Origin: Comamonas piscis
GTDB lineage: Bacteria; Pseudomonadota; Gammaproteobacteria; Burkholderiales; Burkholderiaceae_C
Length of the DNA stretch: 64,000 bases
Direction of reading: 5' to 3'
Assembly (NCBI RefSeq): GCF_014109725.1
Contig: NZ_CP058554.1
Location: 1,798,001-1,862,000, forward strand
In this document: positions 35,438 through 43,092 of the stretch, piece after piece
How the letters are laid out: every line of letters begins with the position of its first letter
Position numbering within the stretch: the first letter of the stretch is position 1
Translations under genes and position numbers: made by a program
The notes under the pieces: generated by a model
Told to the model about the DNA's origin: nothing
Seen by the model: only the letters and a program-made list of their open reading frames with translations
The model's database searches: none

Positions 35438-35443
35438 TAGAAT
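35438..35443 (+). promoter_or_regulatory. -10 element of the second tRNA-Leu gene
   Basis: TAGAAT lies 12 bases upstream of the tRNA 5' end, the usual distance for a -10 of a tRNA gene. The -35 region is weak. Confidence 0.4.
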
Positions 35444-35455
35444 GGCAGGCTGCGT

Positions 35456-35544
35456 GCCTCGATGGTGAAATTGGTAGACACCCGGGACTTAAAATCCCGT
35501 GCCGCGAAAGCGGCGTGCCGGTTCGATCCCGGCTCGAGGCACCA
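35456..35544 (+). tRNA. tRNA-Leu (anticodon TAA)
   Basis: The acceptor arms GCCTCGA and TCGAGGC pair fully, the anticodon loop CTTAAAA gives TAA, a long variable arm TGCCGCGAAAGCGGCG is present, and the T-arm carries GGTTCGATCCC. The CCA is encoded. It is 89 bases long. Confidence 0.96.
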
Positions 35545-35670
35545 CTGCTGAGATGAATGCTGAACCTGGGTGCAATGCCTGGGTAGATCATCTGCAAAAC
35601 AGCACATGCTGGCTGACATCGCAGCAGACTCCATCCAATAGACCCCATATAGCGTGCCGTCACAGGCAGG

Positions 35671-36117
35671 CTAACGGTCCTCCTTTAGCGGAAAACGCTG
35701 ACCCGGAAAGAACACACGCTCAATCTCTCGCAGCGTGCGTGCGCCAATCGTGTGGATCTTCAATAATTTATGTGGATAGGCCTCGCGCAGTTGCTCAGGC
35801 GTCTTGATGCCGGCACGTGCAAGTGTGCGCACCGTCACCAGCGGCAGCCTGCCATTCAAGGCCGAATCCTGGGCAAATCGGATGGATGGCGGGGCAAAGT
35901 CTGGCTCAAAGCACTGCTCGGGGAAAAAGGCCATCTCGATCTTGCGAAAGCGCAGAACGCCGATGCCATGCATGCGCAGCAATCGCAGCGGATAGGCATG
36001 CTTGACGGCTTCCACTGAATGCACGCCATTCTTGGCCAGGATTCGGATGATGCGGTCTGACAAAAGACCGTTTAGTGGGGTGTGGGGAGGGGGAGATTTG
36101 TTGTATTCATTCGACAT
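35671..36117 (-). CDS. Small protein with two RNA-polymerase-alpha-CTD-like repeats
   Basis: This 148-residue soluble protein consists of two tandem copies (about residues 20-68 and 95-143) of a helix-hairpin-helix-like unit. Both follow the pattern RxLA+xGxxSxExxxxAYPxxLL+xHxIG and end with FFPxQxF. The LLKIHTIGARTLREIE stretch of the second copy strongly resembles the DNA-binding part of the RNA polymerase alpha C-terminal domain. I do not recognise a named family. It may bind DNA or polymerase-associated factors. It starts with ATG at 36117, lies alone between a tRNA-Leu and a cysteine-rich exported protein gene, and has no polymerase assembly domain. Confidence 0.65.
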   Translation of the reverse strand: MSNEYNKSPPPHTPLNGLLSDRIIRILAKNGVHSVEAVKHAYPLRLLRMHGIGVLRFRKIEMAFFPEQCFEPDFAPPSIRFAQDSALNGRLPLVTVRTLARAGIKTPEQLREAYPHKLLKIHTIGARTLREIERVFFPGQRFPLKEDR

Positions 36118-36249
36118 CCAGCCAGATCGTAGAACCTGCTAGTAGGGACGAACGACGGCCGGCAGAGGGCATCGGCTGTAGGCCTTGGCAGACAGCCGCC
36201 GTGGTCATCGCATCGTCAGCGGATGTCCCGTTTGCGGCGCTGGGTCTAT

Positions 36250-36588
36250 TCAGTTACGTAAATAGCTCTTACGGCCGCTGTCTGACAAGCAATAGCGGCC
36301 GCCCCGGGGGCCCGTGCAATAGCGGTTGGCGCGGCAAGCGCAGTCCGAACTCGAGGCTTGGGCATTGGAGACCAGTGGCCGTATGCTGGGGGCGGGGGCG
36401 TCTGTGGCACTGCAGAGACGTTTAGAGCCGCTGACCGAGCCATCGTTGCAGACAAAACGCGTTCCCGCGCAGTGCGCGACGCCGCCTTTGCTGCCGCTGC
36501 AGGGGTAGTTGGCCGCTTGGCTCAGTGGTGCCAGCGCGGCGATAAGCAGGATTGCAGCAAAGCGGCTGGTAGTCCGCACCGCTGCCAT
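36250..36588 (-). CDS. Small exported cysteine-rich protein
   Basis: This 112-residue protein has a clear signal peptide (FAAILLIAALAPLSQA, cut near residue 25) and a mature part of about 87 residues with eight Cys, which suggests four disulfide bonds in the periplasm or outside the cell. Two Cys-rich groups (NYPCSGSKGGVAHCAG and CACRANRYCTGPRGGRYC) are separated by a Pro/Ser/Ala linker. The ATG at 36588 is chosen because GGAG lies 8 bases upstream and the signal peptide starts there; an ATG eight codons earlier is possible. I do not recognise the function. Such proteins can be inhibitors, toxins or envelope factors; nothing here decides. Confidence 0.6.
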   Translation of the reverse strand: MAAVRTTSRFAAILLIAALAPLSQAANYPCSGSKGGVAHCAGTRFVCNDGSVSGSKRLCSATDAPAPSIRPLVSNAQASSSDCACRANRYCTGPRGGRYCLSDSGRKSYLRN

Positions 36589-36729
36589 AGGCTTTGCTCC
36601 GATCTTCGCCATCGCTTGTTCTGCCCTTTTCCCGGCCTGTTTGCGGCCCCTGTATTGCGCGAATCTTGCATCATGTTGTTACACAAGTCAAACTTGGGGG
36701 ATGCGAAATTCGGTTCACCTGTTCCTCAA

Positions 36730-36897
36730 CCAGGGATGCTCTGTCAAACCCTCGCCAAGCAGGATGGACGCGGATCGGGATGAGACGCAAGGCGTCTTTG
36801 CAGTCAATAGCCGTAGCTATTGACAAGGAAGACAACGCAGCGGATCGCCCGAGCCCGCGTTCAGACCACGGCAGGGAGTTTTGCAGAGGGTCCCTAG
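36730..36897 (+). repeat. Left inverted arm of the IS630-like element
   Basis: It is the reverse complement of 38049-38217 with about 95 percent identity. Its inner end supplies the TAG stop codon (36894-36896) of the transposase gene. Confidence 0.85.
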
Positions 36898-37994
36898 CGC
36901 TCCGCCGGCGTGACTTTGACTGCGCTGGTCTGCATTTCTTCGCGGTCTGCTGATTGATCCTCCTCCAACGGATGCAGCGGTCCCATCCATCGGAATGGCC
37001 TGCGGCTGGGACTTTGTTGGCGTGCCAGCGCATCCACCGATCGCAGCCACTGGGTCAGCTCTCCGGCCCGCATTGTGGCGCTGCGCTGGGTCCCCAAGCG
37101 GCCCAAAAAGCGGCCCAGTTCCTCGTGCCAAGAAGCATAGTCGCCGCAGCCATGGGTGCACCAGTGCGGGCGCATGCCCAGCCAGGCCTTGATGCTGGGG
37201 TGTTGGCTCAGCGCGCTGGTGTCGAGGATGCAATGCACATCGACATGCGGCGGGAACATGGCTTCCACCTCGCGCAGAAACACCAGAAACTCCTGGTGCC
37301 GCAGGCGTGGCTTGCACTGCGCGGCAGAGCTTTTGCAGACGCTGTTCAACGCCTTGCAAAGTGCGGCTGAGAGCGGGTGCTGGCAGTCTTCGCTGTCGGG
37401 CAGGACTTGGGCTTCGCTGGACTTTGCCGGGGCGGCGGGCAGGCTGAGCGGGCTCTTGGTATCCAGGCAGATAACCAGAGCCTTGTCGCTGCCGCTCAGG
37501 TAGAGCGCGGCGGGCGCCTGCAATTGCTCCAGCAGGAGCGGATCGCTGAACAGTGCAAAGTGGGGGCGGGACTTGGTCTTGCCCAGCAGCTGCAGATAGC
37601 GGGCCACGCTGCTTTTAGACATGCCCGTGCGTGCAGCCAGCGCACGCACGCTGTCGGATGCTGCTTCCTCAGACGCCAGTGCTGCTTTGGCGGTGGTGGC
37701 GATAGCCTGCAGCTGGCGGTCATCGATGGTGCGGGGTTTGCCAGTGCGCATGCTGTCGTACAGACCCAGGATGCGATGGCTCGTAAAGCGGCGGCGCCAT
37801 TTGCCCACCGTCGCCTGGGTCAGCGCCATGCTGTTGGCAATGCTGACATTGCTGTCGCCCTCCACACTGCGCAGGATGATCCTGGCGCGGGTGGCGAGAT
37901 GGGCGGGCTGGCCGGGGTGGTTGGCCAGGGTTTCGAGCTGTTCGCGTTCCCGCGCAGTCAGTGTGATCCCTGGCTTGGGTCTGCCTTTTTCCAT
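36894..37994 (-). CDS. IS630-family-like transposase, possibly degenerate
   Basis: This 366-residue protein has an N-terminal double helix-turn-helix (ATRARIILRSVEGDSNVSIA, then MALTQATVGKWRRRF and the TGMSKSSVARYLQLLG region) and a DDE-type catalytic part. The first catalytic Asp is in VICLDTKSPL and the second in HCILDTSALSQHP. The third block, usually SWLNxVE, reads SWHEELG here, so the canonical Glu position holds Gly although two Glu lie just before it; activity is doubtful. GGAG lies 8 bases before the ATG at 37994. The stop codon lies inside the left inverted arm. The domain order and the PFRW block near the C-terminus match IS630 transposases. Confidence 0.8.
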   Translation of the reverse strand: MEKGRPKPGITLTAREREQLETLANHPGQPAHLATRARIILRSVEGDSNVSIANSMALTQATVGKWRRRFTSHRILGLYDSMRTGKPRTIDDRQLQAIATTAKAALASEEAASDSVRALAARTGMSKSSVARYLQLLGKTKSRPHFALFSDPLLLEQLQAPAALYLSGSDKALVICLDTKSPLSLPAAPAKSSEAQVLPDSEDCQHPLSAALCKALNSVCKSSAAQCKPRLRHQEFLVFLREVEAMFPPHVDVHCILDTSALSQHPSIKAWLGMRPHWCTHGCGDYASWHEELGRFLGRLGTQRSATMRAGELTQWLRSVDALARQQSPSRRPFRWMGPLHPLEEDQSADREEMQTSAVKVTPAER

Positions 37995-38013
37995 CGTGGT
38001 TTCTCCGTCTCTT

Positions 38014-38341
38014 GGAATCTTCTGCAAAGCCTCTGCTGAGGGGAATGGCTAGGGACCCTCTGCAAAACTCCCTGCCGTGGTCTGAACGCGGTCTCGGGCG
38101 ATCCGCTGCGTTGTCTTCCTTGTCAATAGCTACGGCTATTGACTGCAAAAGACGCCTTGCGGCTCATCCCGACCCGCGTCCTTCCCGCTTGGCGAGGGTT
38201 TTGCAGAGCATCCCTAGGAGTCGAGATGCAGCGTCAGGCATTTTCGCAAGCCAACATTCAGCGCTCGACTTGGGAAGGCCGCTGGGCTCGTCGCCCGAGC
38301 CTGCATCCAGACCACTCCAGGGTTTTCCAGAAGATTCCTTG
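38014..38341. repeat. Older diverged repeat arm split by the right arm
   Basis: GGAATCTTCTGCAAAGCC at 38014 and, inverted, GGGTTTTCCAGAAGATTCC ending near 38339 form imperfect terminal repeats. Between them lies the intact right arm (38049-38217). Removal of the arm leaves about 159 bp, the size of one arm, and the remaining right part (38218-38341, read on the minus strand) shares blocks such as GTGGTCTG and CTCGGGCGA with the young arms. This suggests one repeat inserted in an older relative. Confidence 0.5.
38049..38217 (+). repeat. Right inverted arm of the IS630-like element
   Basis: The arm starts and ends with CTAG, has imperfect terminal inverted repeats of about 22 bases of its own, and contains the perfect hairpin TCAATAGC (38122-38129) with GCTATTGA (38134-38141). 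It is inverted relative to 36730-36897. Confidence 0.85.
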
Positions 38342-38804
38342 CTATGTATTGAAGCAGCCGTTAATGCTGCTTATTTAGTGGACAGATTAAATGATTACTC
38401 GCTAGTTATGGCAAGTTATTCTGGGACGGTATCGAATATCGATTGCATATATATGTTGTGTAGTTGTGGGACGGTGAGCGGTCTGGATGGCTTGGGTCAT
38501 GATTTCTATGAAATTATTGTGTCATCTCGCAGTTGCTGCTTAGGATTGTTCAATAACCCGTGGATGTCATCAATATGACAGTTGAAAAATTTCATCTAGC
38601 AACAAATTAATTTTGACAAATAAGCTTATTCAGTCTATTTAAGCGTCGAAACAATTTGTTAACATTTTAATGAAAATCGCATGTACATTGGCAAAACAGA
38701 TCGATACCATTGCGCCGTTCAGTAATCGTGCTGGGTGGTGACGTGGCATGGTTTCTGAAACCCCTGAATTTTCATCCGAATGATCCATGAATGAGGAGCT
38801 AGCC
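38342..38804. other. AT-rich leader region of the Tad locus
   Basis: This stretch has markedly lower GC than the rest of the window and holds no supported gene. It contains the promoter at 38613-38641 and probably regulatory sites of the Flp pilin gene. GAGGAG at 38793-38798 is the ribosome site of the pilin. Confidence 0.6.
38613..38641 (+). promoter_or_regulatory. Strong sigma-70-type promoter of the Flp pilin gene
   Basis: TTGACA (38613-38618), a 17-base spacer and TATTTA (38636-38641) lie in AT-rich sequence about 165 bases ahead of the pilin gene. The match to consensus and the spacing are very good. Confidence 0.7.
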
Positions 38805-39122
38805 TTGAATATGACAAATCACACCAATTCCCATATTGCAACCATCTCCAAGCCCGTGGCCAAGCGCACATCGCGCGGCCAAGGCATGACGGAATACATC
38901 ATTATCTTGGGCCTGATCGCGATTGCCGCGATTGCCGCATTCAGCTTTTTCGGCCAAACGGTTCGCAGCCAGGTAGCGGGTATGGCTAAAGAAGTCGGTG
39001 GTGAATCGGGTAAGGAAGGTATTACTGCAGCGCAGGCTGCTTCGGGTAAGGCGCTGACCAATGCACAGAAGAACATGAATATGTCGACCTACACCGAAGG
39101 CGGCAACGACGGCGCCAAGTAA
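38805..39122 (+). CDS. flp: Flp-type major pilin (class III prepilin)
   Basis: This roughly 105-residue prepilin of the Tad/Flp system has the cleavage motif RG followed by QGMTEY, with Glu at +5 and Tyr at +6 of the predicted mature protein, and then a hydrophobic helix IIILGLIAIAAIAAFSFFG. The mature C-terminus is longer (about 50 residues after the helix) than in typical Flp1. The TTG at 38805 is chosen because GAGGAG lies 6 bases upstream; ATGs at 38787 and 38811 are alternatives. It is the first gene after the promoter and is separated from the rest of the locus by a hairpin-rich gap, which fits high pilin expression. Confidence 0.88.
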   Translation: MNMTNHTNSHIATISKPVAKRTSRGQGMTEYIIILGLIAIAAIAAFSFFGQTVRSQVAGMAKEVGGESGKEGITAAQAASGKALTNAQKNMNMSTYTEGGNDGAK

Positions 39123-39145
39123 GGGCCAGGGTCGCACCCCCTGGT

Positions 39146-39213
39146 GCGCTGCTGCAAAGTTGTAGGCCTTCGGCCTCGTGGTACGCCAGTACTGCCTGTG
39201 ATTTTGCAGCGCG
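39146..39213. repeat. Hairpin-rich repeat between the pilin and downstream Tad genes
   Basis: Outer arms GCGCTGCTGCAAA (from 39146) and TTTTGCAGCGC (39202-39212) pair imperfectly and enclose AGGCC-TTC-GGCCT and GTAC-GCCA-GTAC small palindromes. It shares the GTACTGCCTG phrase with the element at 17441-17563. It is placed where a partial terminator would favour the pilin transcript over the machine genes. Confidence 0.55.
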
Positions 39214-39315
39214 CCTCCAAGCACTATTTGGGTTCTGGGGTTGCGATTATGTCTCTGAGGAATAAACGGGAGGGAGGACCTCCGGAATTGAATGAATTAA
39301 ATAACATTGGCAATC

Positions 39316-41253
39316 ATGCATAATCCAAATTCGTATCGGTCTAGAGATCGCGTACAAAAAGGGCAGGTGATTGTCTATTTGTTGGCCATGATTCCGGTGG
39401 TCTGTCTCAGCATATTCTTGGTCTATAACACGGCCATTGTTGCGCGAGACAAAATGAAGCTGCAAAATAATGCCGATGCGATGACCTATAGTGCATCCAC
39501 CGTATTTGCGCGGCAATTAAATTTTCTGGCTTATACCAATCGGGCCATGGCCGCGAATGAAGCGGGCGTGGCCATGCTGGCGAGCTTTCAAACCTCCATC
39601 GGGATGGTGGTCAGCACGGCGGCCAATATCCAGGTCGCGCGGGTAGAGATCGAAGGGCAGAAGGGCGTCTGGAACCTGGCCCAGGCAGCTGCGGCCGCCG
39701 CGCGCTATGACTTCGTCAGCGCTATCAATTACCTGGTCAAGTGGGGCGGCAATGTGCAGGCCGCTGCCAAGTACCAGCGCCAGGCCAACAACATTGCCAA
39801 GGCGATCGAACCTTCGGCCCGGCCGTTCCAGATCATGGTGGATGCACTGCGGGTGCTGAACACCGCCATCTCCCTGGCGCAGGCGGCCACCACCGGCGTC
39901 AGCATCCCCGAAGCCATCGTGGTGGCCAAGGATGTGCTCAATGACAACGATGACAAGGCCTATTTGCCGGTAGCGGCCAATGCACCGCTGATTGCCAGTT
40001 CCTCGCTGGAGTTTCTCAACTTCATCAAGCTCTACAGCACCACGTCGGACCGCCGCAACGACGAAGACGATTTTTTTGATGCGATGCGCTTTGCCCATGC
40101 GGCGCAGGCGACACGCGATGACTTCACCAAGGACCGGCGCATTTTCCCGGGGCTGATCGGCCAGGGCATCAGCGGCATGCAGAACGAGGACTCCAGCTTT
40201 GACCTGTCCAGCGGCCCGATTGCCACGGCCATGCAAGAGCTGCTCAAGGGCACGGTGTCCTGGAAGGGCGGCACCGAGCTGGTCGCCACCCGGGGCTCCG
40301 ACATTGCCGATGAGCGTGGCCGCATCCGCTGGCAATCTGCTGATTCGGTGAACGTGGCCGGTGCCGGGATGCTGCTGGCCGAGCGCTTTGTCGGCGATTT
40401 CGGGCTGGGCGCAGCCGCTGCCACCGGCGGCTCCGGCTATGCCGACAAGGGCTGGTCCGGCAACCGCCTGGCTCTGCGCTCTTACGACAAGAATTTCAAA
40501 CCGCGCAATGTCGATCCCGAGTACCAAAGCGATGAAAAGCGCGACTACGGCAAGCTGACCAAGGGCGGGCTGTCCGACAGCGCCATCTATGCTGCTGGTC
40601 GGGACAATGATGGCAACAATTTGCTGGTGCCTTACGCGGTGCTGCAGTTCAACTCGGCCTATAAGTACAAGCCCCGCACCGACATTGGCCTGGTCACCAA
40701 GAATTTCTCGCTGCCCCGCTATTGGGATGTGCGCCAGCTGCGCACACTCAAGGGCCGCGACCAGGACAAGTGGTACGGCGACCTGTCGATGACGAGCATC
40801 AACCCGCGCAAGTGGGGCAGCCTGACCGACAAAGGCCCGACCATTTCGGTCATGGTCGCGCGCAAGGGCAGCGATGTGCGCACCGGGGAGCAAGCCGGCT
40901 TTGGCTATGCCAAGGATGACTACAGCATCGGCCTGCGCGACCGCCTGTTTGGCGGCGACATGAGCGCGCTGTCCTCCGCCCGGCTGTATTTCAAGCGGCC
41001 GCAGGACCGCTGGCAGCGCCGCGACATGACCAAGGACCAGTACAAGTCGCTGCAGATTGCCGGCCGCACGATCAAGGTCGGTTTTACCGGCGGCTATATC
41101 GAGCACAAGAACCTTTTTTCGCCGTACTGGCAGGTCCACCATGTCGAGCCCTCCATCTGGGCACGTGGCGTGGCCGTGGCTGGCTCGGCCCTGGGCGGGT
41201 CGGATGGCCTGTTCGGGGGCGGCGAGCCCGACAACCAGGATGCGGCGCAATGA
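39316..41253 (+). CDS. Tad locus protein with TadE/TadG-like N-terminus
   Basis: This 645-residue protein starts with a prepilin-like segment: KGQVIVYLLAMIPVVCLSIFLVYNTAIVARDKM, one hydrophobic helix (quoted core IVYLLAMIPVVCLSIFLVYN), followed by LQNNADAMTYSAST, typical of the TadE/TadG-like putative Flp assembly N-terminal domain. The long remainder is predicted periplasmic/extracellular, with no named domain that I recognise. The ATG at 39316 is used; a TTG three codons earlier is possible, and no strong ribosome site is seen. It overlaps the next gene by 4 bases. A role as minor pseudopilin or pilus-tip adhesin is inferred from family and place. Confidence 0.75.
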   Translation: MHNPNSYRSRDRVQKGQVIVYLLAMIPVVCLSIFLVYNTAIVARDKMKLQNNADAMTYSASTVFARQLNFLAYTNRAMAANEAGVAMLASFQTSIGMVVSTAANIQVARVEIEGQKGVWNLAQAAAAAARYDFVSAINYLVKWGGNVQAAAKYQRQANNIAKAIEPSARPFQIMVDALRVLNTAISLAQAATTGVSIPEAIVVAKDVLNDNDDKAYLPVAANAPLIASSSLEFLNFIKLYSTTSDRRNDEDDFFDAMRFAHAAQATRDDFTKDRRIFPGLIGQGISGMQNEDSSFDLSSGPIATAMQELLKGTVSWKGGTELVATRGSDIADERGRIRWQSADSVNVAGAGMLLAERFVGDFGLGAAAATGGSGYADKGWSGNRLALRSYDKNFKPRNVDPEYQSDEKRDYGKLTKGGLSDSAIYAAGRDNDGNNLLVPYAVLQFNSAYKYKPRTDIGLVTKNFSLPRYWDVRQLRTLKGRDQDKWYGDLSMTSINPRKWGSLTDKGPTISVMVARKGSDVRTGEQAGFGYAKDDYSIGLRDRLFGGDMSALSSARLYFKRPQDRWQRRDMTKDQYKSLQIAGRTIKVGFTGGYIEHKNLFSPYWQVHHVEPSIWARGVAVAGSALGGSDGLFGGGEPDNQDAAQ

Positions 41254-42326
41254 TGTTCCAGACTCCCCCGATGAAGGCCCAGCGCCGCCCCGCTCAGCAA
41301 CGTGCGCAGCAGGGCAGTGCGCTGGTCGAGGTTACCTTGATCAGCGGTTTTGCCGCCTTGCTGATGGCGGCTGTTCCCTTGATTGCCGACTACGGCCAGG
41401 CGCGTATGCAGGTCACAGCGGCGGCCAAGCTCAATGCCTGGCAGCGCGCGGTCTGGTTTCCTGGCGCGGCGGAAACCGAAGTCATGTCGGCCGACCAGTA
41501 CAAGGGAGCGAGCGGGGCCATCCGCAAGTCGGATACCGAGCTGAGCAATGATTTGCGCCGCCATGTGTTCCGCGACCCCAAGCAGGACACGGACACCGGC
41601 GTGCATGGCGAAGCCGTGTCCGAGTTCACCAACGGCCAGGCCCGCATGCCCGACTTCAACGAGTCGCTCAGCGCCAAGACCACGGCTGCACCGCTGCCCT
41701 CGGTGGCGGCCTTCATGGATACGGTGTTCTCCAAGGTCGGCGAGGTGCAGAACCTGGCCAAGGGCGAGTCGATCGCCAAGTTCCGCTTTGTCACCCAGGG
41801 CTATATGCGCACGGAGGTGGCTTTGCAGCGCGGCGCTGGCTTTGCCGCCGAGCGCTTTCCCACCGAATTTGGCAGGGTCGAATCGGCCTTGCACAAGAAC
41901 GACACTCCGTTGCCGCTCAAGCTCGAGATCAAGGACCATGTGACCATGCTGTCCGAGCCCTGGAGCGCCGGCGGCACCAACCGCGAAGAATCCAAGATCC
42001 AGGGCCTGGTGCCGATGAAGCTGCTGGACCGGCCCGAGTACCAGGATTTCCGTGCACCGCTGGGGCAGTTGGGCAGCACGCTCAAGTGGCTCTGGCCCAC
42101 CTTTGACCATAACAAGCTCACCATGGGCCTGGCGCCGGGTGATGCACAGGAGAAATCGGTACCGCTGGACCGCTATGAGTGGCTGCAGAAGGTACCTGCC
42201 GACGAGACCTATAACGACAACCCGGGCGAGCATGAATGCGGACCGCTGGAGAAGCCCGACGGCAAGGACTGCTTCCGCTTCTACCGCGCCTTCCCGCCGC
42301 CGCCCGTCGTCAACACCTTGCCATGA
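41250..42326 (+). CDS. TadE-like pseudopilin
   Basis: This 358-residue protein has one N-terminal hydrophobic helix (ALVEVTLISGFAALLMAAVP at about residues 24-43) preceded by QQGS, a TadE-like class III leader with Glu in the helix start. The large C-terminal part is unrecognised. Its ATG overlaps the stop of the preceding gene (ATGA), and its own stop overlaps the next start, so it is translated within a tight block. It is probably a minor pilin that helps assembly; assignment is by N-terminus and context. Confidence 0.7.
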   Translation: MMFQTPPMKAQRRPAQQRAQQGSALVEVTLISGFAALLMAAVPLIADYGQARMQVTAAAKLNAWQRAVWFPGAAETEVMSADQYKGASGAIRKSDTELSNDLRRHVFRDPKQDTDTGVHGEAVSEFTNGQARMPDFNESLSAKTTAAPLPSVAAFMDTVFSKVGEVQNLAKGESIAKFRFVTQGYMRTEVALQRGAGFAAERFPTEFGRVESALHKNDTPLPLKLEIKDHVTMLSEPWSAGGTNREESKIQGLVPMKLLDRPEYQDFRAPLGQLGSTLKWLWPTFDHNKLTMGLAPGDAQEKSVPLDRYEWLQKVPADETYNDNPGEHECGPLEKPDGKDCFRFYRAFPPPPVVNTLP

Positions 42327-43081
42327 CGATGAACCCTTTGTGCTGGCCCTGGCTGGGGGCGCGGTGGGCGCGGCTGCTTGGCCTGTTGTTGGCGGTGCTG
42401 GCCGTCTCGCTGCCGGTCGCGGCCCGCGCTGCGCCCGGCAACGCCATTGCCTGGCCGGCCATCCTTTTTCCCGATAAGAATCTGTCGCCGTATTGGGTGG
42501 CCGAGCTGATCGTTCAGAACAAGATTCCGATGCAGATCCAGGCCTTTGATGTGGATGGCGACACCCGCAAGGCCCAGCGCTTCTACCAGGAATGGCTGGG
42601 CGGTAAGGCCGATTTTTCGGAGACCACGCTCGATGGCATTCCGATCCTTGGCGCGCGCGATGGCCATTTCCGCATCACTGCCGAGTTCCGGCCGCTGCCC
42701 AACGGCAAGCAGCAGGTGCGCATCTCCTCGGCCTGGCTGCACGGCGCGGTGCCGCAGCTGGTCAGCGATCAGCTGCAGCGCCGCAGTTACCTGGCCGTGC
42801 CCATGGGCACCGATGAGTTCTCCGACACCTTTTCGTTTGATGCTGACCGGGTCAACCGCACCACCGTCTGGGGCAATACCTTGAGCGTCGAGGCCAATGA
42901 GCTCTACATCCGCGAGCAGGCGCTGGTGGCCGGCTGGACGGTGCTGAGCCGCAAGACCGTCAAGGGTGGCACGCGCGCCCAGGTGGTGCTGCGGCGCGGT
43001 GGCCAGGAGGCCGTGATCGCCATCGCCCACAACGGCGTGGGTTGCTCCATCGTCATCAGCAATACCTTGCCGCAGGCCTAG
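42323..43081 (+). CDS. Unrecognised exported protein of the Tad locus
   Basis: This 252-residue protein has an N-terminal signal peptide or anchor (LLGLLLAVLAVSLPVAARA, cut near residue 37) and a mature part of about 215 residues without recognised domains. It starts at an ATG that overlaps the stop of the TadE-like gene by 4 bases. The mature sequence is of mixed alpha/beta appearance (RYRMQ-free, with paired strands around SSAWLHG and QVVLRRGGQEAVIAIAHNG). It may be a periplasmic pilus component that replaces a missing one such as CpaD/RcpB, but this is only a guess from place. Confidence 0.7.
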   Translation: MTMNPLCWPWLGARWARLLGLLLAVLAVSLPVAARAAPGNAIAWPAILFPDKNLSPYWVAELIVQNKIPMQIQAFDVDGDTRKAQRFYQEWLGGKADFSETTLDGIPILGARDGHFRITAEFRPLPNGKQQVRISSAWLHGAVPQLVSDQLQRRSYLAVPMGTDEFSDTFSFDADRVNRTTVWGNTLSVEANELYIREQALVAGWTVLSRKTVKGGTRAQVVLRRGGQEAVIAIAHNGVGCSIVISNTLPQA

Positions 43082-43092
43082 CCGTTTCCCCC

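Larger units (their letters stand above)
36730..38217. mobile_element. IS630-like insertion element with 168-bp terminal inverted arms
   Basis: A transposase gene lies between two inverted copies of one sequence, 36730-36897 and 38049-38217. By hand alignment they differ at about eight positions plus one indel over 169 bases. Each arm is itself palindromic at its ends (CTAGGGA...CTCTGCAAAAC facing GTTTTGCAGAG...TCCCTAG) and contains the hairpin TCAATAGC/GCTATTGA. The outer right end is CTAG and the left end CCAG, consistent with the TA-type target of IS630 elements. Such long arms are not usual for this family; they may be captured MITE-like repeats. Confidence 0.7.

Noticed and set aside
38743..38760. 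Possible sigma-54 promoter ahead of the pilin (TGGCATGGTTTCTGA)
   Set aside because: The -24 GG is present but the -12 GC is missing at the needed spacing, while a near-consensus sigma-70 promoter lies upstream.
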